64,000 nt of DNA, from assembly GCF_026230105.1 (NCBI RefSeq), contig NC_079483.1:9355312-9419311 (forward strand). Direction: 5' to 3'. Below, one piece after another: positions 23,035-35,300 of this stretch. The position numbers were made by a program, and so were the translations under genes. The DNA is from Diorhabda sublineata. Taxonomy: Eukaryota; Arthropoda; Insecta; Coleoptera; Chrysomelidae. How positions within the stretch are numbered: position 1 is the stretch's first letter; every line of letters begins with the position of its first letter. The notes beneath the pieces were generated by a model, which ran no database searches, had not been told where the DNA came from, and saw only the letters and a program-made list of their open reading frames with translations.

Positions 23035-25439
23035 TACTATAGCCAACTAAAATTCCCATATCAGCGCCATCTCTTGGTTCATTAGCAGTACATGGAAACA
23101 ACAGTTTTCTTTTCTGCTCTTGGCGGCATATTTAAAATTCCAAATTAAAATATTTCGTTCAGAATTCAATGGAGTTGATCATGATCTTCTCGATTAACTC
23201 GTTTCGAAAAATAACTAGACGAAAGTTGTTCTTTCATATTTAATTATGGGGAGAAAATTGAACAAAAAAAATTATTCATTTCTAATTGAACTCCATAATC
23301 TCGAACATCGTTTTACTTACGTTAGGGAAAAATATAAATTGAGAAAAATCAAGTTGGTTGGCCTCCAACGTATCAAATAAAAACAAAAAAAAACTATTGT
23401 ACACATTTGGAAGGGCATTCCATGATTCTGCCTTATAGCGTCACAATGGAAGTTTATAATATGACTTGTAAGTATTTTTAATAAATTATTACAATTTATT
23501 ATAATTTTCTTCAGAATGTCTCTTTCTAGCGAACGGTTTCCTTGGCATGTACAACCATAAATTTTATCGAATTATACAAAGACTATCTTTTTGTTGGAAA
23601 GTCGATTGGAAAATTCATTCGTGCCATCTTCAGATTGTACAGGTTGCCCCTGTAAAAGTAAAACCATTGGGCATGAGCCACTCTGCCCAGATAGTAGTGA
23701 AAAATTATTTATTTCGTCAAACACACTATACGTAATCATCCATTAAAAATTCATAAAGTTCGAATGTATAATTTAGAAAATACACTTAAATATATGTTCT
23801 GATTTAGCAACTTTATAGACTTATAACTCAGAAATGAGGAAATTTTTTTCATTTTGTCACGTAATTTACTCACTTTTTTGCAGGAAATATCGATTAGTAA
23901 ATATTTATATCCTTACGTTTTAGACGTCTTACTACAATTTGATACTAAACACGTACGTTGATAAAACAAGTAAAATTGTTTACGACTAAACACGTATCGC
24001 ACATCCAACTATATTATGTCAAATGTCAATGTCTGTGATTGGCTAAACATCATAGCCACCGTCAAATCCGTATCAGTTGTGCTAATGAACCTACAGAGTG
24101 CGCTACGTTTCAATTTCCTCTCCCGATCTTATTAAATAGACTACAAATTTAATAATTATTTACTCATTAAAATCTATTGAGCTTCCTTCTCTGAGTACTA
24201 TTTGATTGGTTTTTTTTTTATTTCAAATTGTTTCGCAAACTATTTCATCAATTGTACGCATTCGGTGAACTAATTTCGAAGCTTCCGAGAATGCCCATAA
24301 CTTTAAAGATTTTTCTTGTTTAGCTAAACACAGACCCGTTAAAGCGAATAGCGAATAATTTATGCGAATAATAAATACGGAGGCTCATGAGCTGGTAATT
24401 AATACTTACGATCATAAAGTTGGGTTGCAGTTTATTTATGCATTAGAAGATTAATACAGTGTATTTATTTTGAAAAAAAAAAGCATATTTCCATTAATGA
24501 AGTTGCCTGGAATGATTTTTTAATTTAAATTTTGGGATTTTCAATTAAAAAGAAGACGTACAGCACTTTTAATTACAAAAATATTATAACAAACTTTTGC
24601 CAAACTCAAAATTGTGTAATAAAAAAGAAGAGTAGATTTTTTTATCCAAAGAAAATTCGCAGTTAGTCAGTAGTTATAGGAGAACGGTTCCTATACTTGT
24701 ACGACCCACTGAAACCACTAAAAATCCTGGATCCCATCTTGGACCCACGATAACAGTCCACAAAATGACTGTTTGCTGAATTCAATCATCGTTATGTGAT
24801 CTTTGTGATCTTTGAGGTCGCTTACCAATTGGATAACCTCTCACAAAGGTGACAGCAAATTATACCCTGACAGATTCTCGCTTACCTCACACGTTTACTA
24901 TGGAGGTGATTTCAAGGATTATAAATCTATAGTTTGAACAACGTATATTGCCCGAAATGATCAGTGTATTAATAAAAAAAAACGATTCGAAATAACCTCA
25001 GTGTAATCTATGCATATCTTATTTTGGAAAAAGAAATTCTATGGAATTATTCATGTCATGAAAAATCAACTGAACTTACCTAACCTATAAAATTCAACTT
25101 CTTTTATAACGACGTAACCTATGAAAATTTAATGTTTTACATAATCCAACCAATGAAAATTAACAACTATTTCAATAACAACCAGAATCAATAAGTTTAA
25201 TATTTCTATGTCAATTTGAATATTGATTTTTGAATCCAAAGAGTTTATTAATTTGTTCCGAAGAAAAACCAAATCCCAGACGCCACAGTTTTCAATTAAT
25301 TAATTCCGGTAATTTCTAATATTGTTTTACTTTTATAGATATTGTACTTTGGCCATAATTTCAGCTCCAAGCTATCCTATTTTTCTTGATCTTTATTATT
25401 TTTTTATTGCTGTTCAATTGTTGTAACAAACTCAAATCG
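23035..25439. other. No gene recognised
   Basis: AT-rich sequence. A 62-codon open stretch at 23547-23735, preceded by splice-like GTAAGT (23468) and CTTCAG (about 23510) words, reads CLFLANGFLGMYN then LQIVQVAPVKVKPLGM. I do not recognise it and joining the two sides creates a stop, so it is left uncalled. The 5' exons of the dipeptidase could lie here but were not found. Confidence 0.35.
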
Positions 25440-25920
25440 TCTCAGTTGCGTTTCAATTGTGTCGAGTTTGAAGACACCACGTTGTTTAGTATTTGATTGG
25501 CAGCCATCGATAGTAAACGTTTTCATTTCATTAGCACCACCAATAAACTGGGACTGAGACTCCTTCGTAATCAACAGTAAAATTTTGGGTCAAAGAGTTT
25601 AAACGGGTTTAAACGAGTCCAGCATCGCAGTGGTCGACCAAATGAGAAGACGACTCCAGAGATGCTGGAGAAATCAATGGACTGTAAAGGGAGAACCGGT
25701 TCCAAAGAAGACAAAGACCGTTCCATCTGCAGGCGAGGTCATGGCGTCGGTTTTTTGGGAAGCGCGTGAGATAATTTTCATTTACTATCTTGAAAAAGAA
25801 AAAACTATTAACGGAGAATATTATGTGAACTCATGGCAACGTTTGAGCCAAGAAATCAAGTAGAAACCGTCGTATTTGGCTAAGAAGAAAGCGGTTCGGA
25901 CCAATATCGTTTCACCTTCT
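25440..25920 (+). pseudogene. Mariner (irritans-like) relic with internal deletion
   Basis: The frame 25630-25863 reads RWCRNQW-type residues, then a GEPVPKKTKTVPSAGEVMAS motif, then EKTINGEYYVNSWQRLSQEI, matching the middle of irritans-type transposases (PSAGKVMASVFWD...EYY). The leader before it (about 25440-25560) resembles the 5' regions of the copies at 51320 and 62490. The helix-turn-helix part and the HDNAPAH/PSD catalytic parts are missing. Confidence 0.7.
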
Positions 25921-26170
25921 ATCTGCTTCATTTATTTCATGGTACATGTTTCTTCTCCTTAACACTGAACACACATACTACCACTACACCAAGGCCAAAG
26001 TGGTTTTGTGAATCAATGCAGTTCTTAAGGGTAAACTAATCAATGACGTATATTATGCCAAAGTTTGGTCAAAACTTTGTCTATCACCAAAATATTTTAG
26101 TTTCATCGCAAAAATCTCTATTCCGCCATTTTCCCCAGATTTATCATTTTTTATTTTTATTCTATTTCAG

Positions 26171-26315
26171 GAGGAAAGACCTTTTGGACCGGCTCCTGAC
26201 GTAACTAGACGAATGGGATCAACAACTGTATTGGGGAAAGCTGTACCTCCAGGATCTCCTCCCTACTATCGTTCCACGTCGGCGGCGAGCAGCAGCTCTA
26301 ATTCCGGTTCTTCTA
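26171..26315 (+). CDS. Dipeptidase exon encoding the N-terminal (cytoplasmic) tail
   Basis: Preceded by TCTATTTCAG and followed by the donor GTAAGT. The frame is open for 48 codons plus 1 nt and reads ERPFGPAPDVTRRMGST, GKAVPPGSPPYYRS, then a Ser/Ala/Asn run. The leftover A joins GA of the exon at 34050 to give Arg-Val-Ile-Asp-Met, in frame with the anchor. GC content is clearly higher than in the flanks. Its upstream partner should end in phase 0 and was not found. Assignment to this gene rests on phase and context, not on homology. Confidence 0.7.
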
Positions 26316-29300
26316 GTAAGTAAAAGTTTAATTAGAACTTCGTCGATATCTCGAAAGGTGATCTAAGTACACGTGTATTGATGTAAAATATCAAATAATC
26401 TTTTAAATTTAGGGAAACCGACGCGAAACCACGAAAAGTTCGTAATGAAATATTTCGATGATGTTCAGTAAACATTCGAAACTAAAACTAACAGTTGTTG
26501 TAAATGTTGGAAAGTAGTTTAGTGACTCTCAACTCTCCATGGGAAGTTAATAATTCACAACTCCTAAGCTGTAAAGTGTGTGTATGTTGTCTCATGATGT
26601 ACGCGATTTCTATGTTACATAGTTTTCAGTTTTCCTATCTTCTCGTGGACTAACCGTGTTTAAGAGACCTTTGGATAATTTGCAAATAACGATTAATGGC
26701 TTATTCCAGTGGAACCGCCATTTGTATTCAAGAACTTGGAAGATTAATAATTTTCTAGGAAGATTTTGAATATAATTAACGAACTATTTATTTAATTTAA
26801 TACTTCGCGCTCGGTTATGAATTTTAATTAGTATTTCAACAAGTTTAGGTAGATCATATCAGGCAAACAGTCGCCGAAAATTATTATAAACGCAAAGAAA
26901 ATATAGAAGATGTGAAACTATTTTATTTAGAAATGAAAAAAACCTAAGGTAATATCGTTTGTCATTTGTCGTTTGTCGTTTGTCATTTGTCGTTTGTCGT
27001 TTATAGTTTGTCGTTTGTTATTTGTCATATGTCATTTGTCAGTTTATTTGAAGGCTATTGTGGCTATTTCACTCATAATTAATTGATTATGAGACTTTTT
27101 TCTGCGATTTAGAGTTAAAATAAACATACATACATGAACTTATCCTTCAATGTTGATTTTTGTAAAAAAAATGGTTCTATAAACTCAGTTATGTTCAATT
27201 TGATCTCTCTTACACTGAGAGAAATAAGATAGTAAATTGTGCAAGCATTATGGAACCTTTAAATATTTTGATTTCTCAGTGTAGTTGACTGATGTCTTAT
27301 TTAAACTTTGCTAGTCACATCTTGCAATTAAAGACCCTCAATTCAATAAGGGATTTTTGTTTAACCTGTGATATAAAATCACGCACGAACGGGAAACGCT
27401 CTGTAGCTATAGAGCCAGGCGAACACTTTGTAGTTACCTTGTATAATATTTACGTTCATTAACAATAAGGTGGTTGAAACGTTTATTAAAAATTATTTTC
27501 ATTTAAGGGAACTTTTTATGAAGGATGGATATTAAAAACTCACCTCGTTAAAAAGTGTTATTAACTTTGATCAAAGGTAGTTATAAATTACGTGATTAAC
27601 TTAATAGAAGCAAGCGCTTGTTGAATCCGAAAAACAGCGGGACATATTTACTAAAATATACAAAGTATGTTAATAAAACGTATTTCCATAAAACAAATTT
27701 ATACTTTTATGATGCCGAGTGTAACAGTATATAAAAAGGACATATAAGTTACATCTCGAGAAATCCTGATGACTTTAAAATAAAAACGTGAAAAGATTTT
27801 ATGTTGTAAACACTTATTCAGCATTTATTTTAATATAGATAGAAATTGCCATGAAATTATTTAGTTTAATCGTTGAATTGAGTTAATTTATTCAATATTG
27901 TGAATGAAATAAATGAAGTTTTTAAATAATTATTTTCGGGAGTTAAATCCTTACTTTATAAACCTTTTTTTACGTTACGAAAACGGTGACATCACGAGAT
28001 AAAAGTTTGCAGCGTTGTCACATTGTATTTTTTCCTTCTCTTCTCTAAGTTCTATGCATGACAGTTATTGGTTCCATCACTTAACCTAACTTTTTATTTA
28101 TTTTTTACCCAAACAGTTAAGTAAATGATAAAATACTGTTAAATTACAAAAATTCCTATAGAACGGTTTAAAACAAACGAAAATACTTTTGATAAAGTTT
28201 TTTTTTCAATATTTGTAATTTACTAAATAAAGTTTTTAAATAATTGTTTTCGGGAGTTAAATCCTTAATTTATAAACATTTTTTTACGTTACGAAAACGG
28301 TGACATCTCGAGATAAAAGTTTGCAGCGTTGCCACGTTGTATTTTTTCCTTCTCTTCTCTAAGTTCTATGCATGACAGTTATTGGTTCCATCACTTAACC
28401 TAACTTTTTATTTATTTTTCACCTACAACAGTCGAGTAAATGATAAAATACTATTAAATCACAAAAATTCCTATAGGACGGTTTAAAACAAACGAAAATA
28501 CTTTTGATAAAGTTTTTTTTTCAATATTTGTAATTTACTAAATAAAGTTTTTAAATAATTGTTTTCGGGAGTTAAATCCTTAATTTATAAACCTTTTTTT
28601 ACGTTACGAAACCGATGACATCTCGAGATAAAAGTTTGCAGCGTTGTCACGTTGTATTTTTTCCTTCTCTTCTCTAAGTTCTATGCATGACAGTTATTGG
28701 TTTCATTACTTAACCTAACTTTTTATTTATTTTTTACCCAAACAGTCGAGTAAATGATAAAATACAATTAAATCACAAAAATTCCTATAGAACGGTTTAA
28801 AACAAACGAAAATACTTTTGATAAAGTTTTTTTTTTCAATATTTGTAATTTACTAAATGAAGTTTTTAAATAATTCTTTTCGGGAGTTAAATCCTTACTT
28901 TATAAACCTTTTTTTACTTTAAGAAAACGATGTCATCACGAGATAAAAGTTTGCAGCGTTGTCACATTGTATTTTTTCCTTCTCTTCTCTAAGTTCTATG
29001 CATGACAGTTATTGGTTTCATTACTTAACCTAACTTTTTATTTATTTTTTACCCAAACAGTTAAGTAAATGATAAAATACTATTAAATTACGAAAATTAC
29101 TATAGAACGGTTTAAAACAAACGAAAATACTTTTGATAAAGTTTTTTTTTCAATATTTGTAATTTACTAAATAAAGTTTTTAAATAATTGTTTTCGGGAG
29201 TTAAATCCTTAATTTATAAACCTTTTTTTACGTTAAGAAAACAGTGATATCACGAGATAAAAGTTTGCAGCATTGTCACCTTGTATTTTTTCCTTCTCTT

Positions 29301-32300
29301 CTCTAAGTTCTATACATGACAGTTATTGGTTCCATCACTTAACCTAACTTTTTATTTATTTTTCACCTAAAAAGTTAAGTAAATGATAAAATACTATTAA
29401 ATTACAAAAATTCCTATAGAACGGTTTAAAACAAACGAAAATACTTTTGATAAAGTTTTTTTTTCAATATTTGTAATTTACTAAATAAAGTTTTTAAATA
29501 ATTGTTTTCGGGAGTTAAATCCTTAATTTATAAACCTTTTTTTACGTTAAGAAAACAGTGATATCACGAGATAAAAGTTTGCAGCATTGTCACCTTGTAT
29601 TTTTTCCTTCTCTTCTCTAAGTTCTATACATGACAGTTATTGGTTCCATCACTTAACCTAACTTTTTATTTATTTTTCACCTAAAAAGTTAAGTAAATGA
29701 TAAAATACTATTAAATTACAAAAATTCCTATAGAACGGTTTAAAACAAACGAAAATACTTTTGATAAAGTTTTTTTTTCAATATTTGTAATTTACTAAAT
29801 AAAGTTTTTAAATAATTGTTTTCGGGAGTTAAATCCTTAATTTATAAACCTTTTTTTACGTTAAGAAAACAGTGATATCACGAGATAAAAGTTTGCAGCA
29901 TTGTCACCTTGTATTTTTTCCTTCTCTTCTCTAAGTTCTATACATGACAGTTATTGGTTCCATCACTTAACCTAACTTTTTATTTATTTTTCACCTAAAA
30001 AGTTAAGTAAATGATAAAATACTATTAAATTACAAAAATTCCTATAGAACGGTTTAAAACAAACGAAAATACTTTTGATAAAGTTTTTTTTTCAATATTT
30101 GTAATTTACTAAATAAAGTTTTTAAATAATTGTTTTCGGGAGTTAAATCCTTAATTTATAAACCTTTTTTTACGTTAAGAAAACAGTGATATCACGAGAT
30201 AAAAGTTTGCAGCATTGTCACCTTGTATTTTTTCCTTCTCTTCTCTAAGTTCTATACATGACAGTTATTGGTTCCATCACTTAACCTAACTTTTTATTTA
30301 TTTTTCACCTAAAAAGTTAAGTAAATGATAAAATACTATTAAATTACAAAAATTCCTATAGAACGGTTTAAAACAAACGAAAATACTTTTGATAAAGTTT
30401 TTTTTTCAATATTTGTAATTTACTAAATAAAGTTTTTAAATAATTGTTTTCGGGAGTTAAATCCTTAATTTATAAACCTTTTTTTGCGTTAAGAAAACAG
30501 TGATATCACGAGATAAAAGTTTGCAGCATTGTCACCTTGTATTTTTTCCTTCTCTTCTCTAAGTTCTATACATGACAGTTATTGGTTCCATCACTTAACC
30601 TAACTTTTTATTTATTTTTCACCTAAAAAGTTAAGTAAATGATAAAATACTATTAAATTACAAAAATTCCTATAGAACGGTTTAAAACAAACGAAAATAC
30701 TTTTGATAAAGTTTTTTTTTCAATATTTGTAATTTACTAAATAAAGTTTTTAAATAATTGTTTTCGGGAGTTAAATCCTTAATTTATAAACCTTTTTTTA
30801 CGTTACGAAAACGGTGACATCACGAGATAAAAGTTTGCAACGTTGTCACGTTGTATTTTTACCTTCTATTCTCTAAGTTCTATGCATGACAGTTATTGGT
30901 TCCATCACTTAACCTAACTTTTTATTTATTTTTCACCTAAAAAGTTAAGTAAATGATAAAATACTATTAAATCACAAAAATTCCTATAGAACGGTTTAAA
31001 ACAAACGAAAATACTTTTGATAAAGTTTTTTTTTCAATATTTGTAATTTACTAAATAAAGTTTTTAAATAATTGTTTTCGGGAGTTAAATCCTTAATTTA
31101 TAAACCTTTTTTTACGTTACGAAAACGGTGACATCACGAGATAAAAGTTTGCAGCGTTGTCACGTTGTATTTTTACCTTCTATTCTCTAAGTTCTATGCA
31201 TGACAGTTATTGGTTCCATCACTTAACCTAACTTTTTATTTATTTTTTACCTAAACAGTCGAGTAAATGATAAAATACTATTAAATTACAAATATTCCTA
31301 TGGAACAGTGTAACACAAAAACTTTTGATAAATATTTTCTTCAATATTTGTAATTTACTAAATAAAGTTTTCAAATAATTCTTTTCGGGAGTTAAATCCT
31401 TACTTTATAAACCTTTTTTTACGTTAAGAAAACGATGTCATCACGAGATAAAAGTTTGCAGCGTTGTCACGTTGTATTTTTACCTTCTCTTCTCTAAGTT
31501 CTATGCATGACAGTTATTGGTTTCATTACTTAACCTAACTTTTATTTATTTTCCACCTACAACAGTCGAGTAAATGATAAAATACTATTAAATCTCAAAA
31601 ATTCCTATAGAACGGTTTAAAACAAACTTACATACTTGATTTTGGGTATATCAAGCAACTGATTAGCAGATGGTGGCACAATACATCTTTTAACTTGCAG
31701 TTTTCATCCCAACGTAAATACATTGAATACTCTACACAAAGTTAAGATGATGAATGTTGTTGTGTGCTTGGTGTATCATAACTTACAGGGGAGATCAAAT
31801 ATCGGGATTGTAGGTAATTTTCCTCTATACCCAATTGCCGCGATGTAGAACGATTTCTTCTTCTTATTTCCCCTTTTTTCCCTCTTTAGGACGTTAGAAA
31901 TTTATTATCCATTAACCCGTTTCTTCGATCTTTTCCTATCCTGTGCTATTATTATCATTCGATTCATCAATTTCTCTTTGTTTGCTTATATCTACTATTT
32001 CTTCATTCCATCATTTTCTTGGTCTGAGCCTTCTCCTTCTTCCTCTAATTCTTGCTTTCCACAATCGTTTTGTTAATCTATCTTGTTCCATCCTTGTTAA
32101 ATGTCCAAACCAATTCAAGTGTTACTTATTTATATTTTCTTCGTTTTATTATTTCTTATTTTATCCATCCCAATTTTTTCTTTTATTTTTCGTCTGTACG
32201 TGTCGAAACTGGAAGATTTTACCACTTTTTCTATTTGTTTTTTTTTGTTATAAGTCTCAATTTGTTTCCATTTATCTTGTTTATCATCATTGCTTTTGCT

Positions 32301-35300
32301 TTTTTCATGTTAATTTCCATTTGTGATTTTTCTATCTCTTCTGTCTAAATTTTTGTTATCTCTCTGTGGTTTTCTGCCTTCTAAGTCTATTGGGATCATC
32401 CTATGTTAGTTTGTACGTGTTTCGTCCTTTTCTTCAATTGTTAATAGTATGAACAATGATGGGCTCGGACTGACTCCTTGTTTTATCCTTTTTTCCATCA
32501 TCATTCATGATAATCCATTCAGTTGGACTTCACCCTTTAACTCTTTCGCATACGTTTCTTCTGGTAGTTATTATTGTTGATATTTCTAGTTTGGATTGAG
32601 TCGAATGCTGCTCTCAGGTCTATGAACAAATCGTCAAACATGCAGGAGAGGAAGAAAGCGAAAATACAATAATACATCTCTAGACCTATTCTATCTGCTC
32701 CGGTCGCTTCGTTGATTTTGATTCTTCGTTTAGCATCTTTGACTTCTTCATAGTTTCCTTCCTCATTTGTACCATCGATTTATTCCTCTCCCGTATGATG
32801 TATGTTTGACGATTTGAAAAGTATATCTTCTAAATGGATCCATGATTCCCAAGACCGAGCTACAGGGTCCGTAAATTCTACGATAAATCTAAATAACAAA
32901 TTATATGAAAAGTTTCTCATTTTTGATTGGCGCGTATCTGCGTAGCACCCTGTAGAATTCACAATATTTTTCACGTAAGTAACTCACAATTTTTGTTAAT
33001 AATTTTTTTTGATACCGTTGTCATACTAAAAACTCGTCACGTATATCACAAAACCCTTTTCAAAATCCACTAACTAGAAGTCACTCACAAGGGAGTTGAA
33101 TTAGGGATGAAATTGGTCCGTCGTTGGATATAAATAAAAAATTCATTCTATTAGGAACGTTTTTTTTTTGTCATAATTGATATCTTACGAATTAGAGAAT
33201 TTTTTTGTATGAAATCAAACTTCTAGTTTTACAAAAGTAGCGATATCGCTAAAACTAATCGGATACTATAGTTTATGTTTATGTACAAGAAAACCTAATT
33301 TCAAATGCAAAGTTTAGTACTTAATATTTCCTAAAATTTTCATAAATAAACCAGAGATAATAAAAAAAGGTTTGGATAGGGTAAAAAACACTGAGTTCCA
33401 AGATTACATAGCCGTATCGCAAGATAGATGTTTCATTTCAATTCCAACAATCTCTTTCCAACACATTTCCCCGCAGATACGATTATAGTTTTTCCATTTA
33501 GTATCTAACGATGATTAGTTAAAGAAAATTAGAAAAAAGCCGCGTAAACGATAAAAATTTGCCTCTTTAACATTATTATTTAATTTTTTTAATTTATTGA
33601 CAAAAATTTACGGAAAATTGTTGAGGATACAGTAAAATTTTCCGGAGAGGAATGTATACGATCTTCCTTGGTGAGGATTTTCTCTAAACTTCACCAAATT
33701 TCATAACTTATGTTTAGCAAATGATCGGATCGATCTTTCTGAAGATAATGACTCGGACTTTTTCGATAAAACTATCAGGTGCTTCAATACAGCATTTCCT
33801 CTCGCCCTCGGTAACACTAATCATCAGAAAAAAACATGGTGTACGAAAAAAACTCGTTTTTTAGTCTTTTATGAATGATTCGAGAATCAAAACGTTTTCA
33901 TCAAACGTTGACCTCGACCTTTTTCTTCATTCCTTTTAAAAGAATCACTGACAGTCTCTTCCTTTCGCGCGGGAGTCTCCTCAAGATGAAGGGAATTGCA
34001 GAAGAAAAAGTTATATACAGTTTTTATTATTTATTTTCATTTTTTACAGGAGTGATAGACATGAACAGCCGTCATTGGTGGTTGATAGGTACTGTGCTGT
34101 TAATAGCAACGGTGGCAGGCGTCGGTGTACCCATTGCGTTAAAAATTAGTTCAAGTGCCTCTTTTGAAGAACGACTCGAATTCGCCACTAGGTAATATTG
34201 CTTGAATTTATGAAACTATATAAATCACGCAACAACTACATATGCATACTCCTACAATAACTTTATATGTCGATTTATGAATATTTATATATAAAATAAT
34301 ATACTCAATATACAAACAGTTATTTTCAAATCTAAAAATATATAAATCAAGTCCCATCTCTATATATCTTTATATAAACATAATTTTGAGTTTCCTTAGA
34401 TACGGTAGAATTATTATCAATTAGGAATGAAGATAACATGATAGAGAAATTTTCAATAATACCACTCCATAAAGCAAATCTTCCTAAATTGAAAATAAAT
34501 AAAAGTTTTCAAATAACATATAATTTATATAAATATTGTAGAACTTTACTTGGTATATAACTTATAAAAATATAAGATAGTTCCCATCTCTATATTTACC
34601 CCGATATATAATTTTTGACAGTTTCCTATGATTCATGTTCGTATGCTAAAATCAATATAGATGGCGCGGAAAACATATTTTTAGATATATTCAAGAAACT
34701 AATTTTAAATGAATTATCAACTAATATTATTATAAATAATTAAGTTAATTTTGAATAACTAAAATATATGGAATATAAGACAATTTTTTATGTATCTTAA
34801 CTTATATATAGAAATTTTAATTTTTTATCTTTGACATATTAATGAAAGTAGGTCATGAATTAAGCCAATATAGTAGCTCAATAAAAAATGTACATAAAAA
34901 AGAAATTGTTTGAGCAGATAAAAATTAACAAACTAAATCCCGTAGATTTATCGATAAAAACATCGAAAAGTTATATAAGCAAATCCATTGTCATTAATCA
35001 CTTGTTTCTACTACGTTTAAAAATAAATTTATTGTTAGAGAAACTGAATTGAATTGGCAATTGTTTAAATTCCATGATCCGATTTCCTGAAAAGTTTGAA
35101 ACGTTCACAATTTCAGTGAATGTTTTGGAATTAAAAGTTTTGTATTTTATACTAATAGTTGCATTCAACTTTTTTAAAATATCTCTTCTACAATGATGTC
35201 GTTAACACTTGCATGGAACCGAACAATTATTTTTATTATTTTCACAAACTTTTTTTAGCGACAATTGCGTTTTTCATTCTGTTTCAATAAATATTTGTAT

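Larger units (their letters stand above)
26316..34049. other. Dipeptidase intron (7.7 kb) made mostly of repeats
   Basis: Contains a TTTGTCG microsatellite, the 314-bp satellite (27905-31625) and a LINE relic (31860-32780). 26316-26950, 27050-27900 and 32781-33870 show no feature I can support. Confidence 0.6.

Noticed and set aside
23414..23735. Possible two-exon small gene (GTAAGT at 23468, CTTCAG at about 23510, 62-codon frame)
   Set aside because: Joining the sides in the ATG frame creates a stop and the protein is unrecognised; kept only as a remark.
1..31625. CRISPR-like arrays
   Set aside because: The repeats are contiguous head-to-tail satellites without unique spacers, in a eukaryotic context.
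31943..32348. Hydrophobic open frames of 127 and 98 codons
   Set aside because: T-rich strand opposite a LINE reverse transcriptase relic; Phe/Leu/Ser runs reflect composition, not membrane proteins.
33875..34049. In-frame upstream extension of the dipeptidase anchor exon to a Met at 33875
   Set aside because: A strong acceptor (TTTTTTACAG) interrupts it and the 26171 exon joins in phase; the upstream residues are low-complexity. A start here is not excluded without transcripts.
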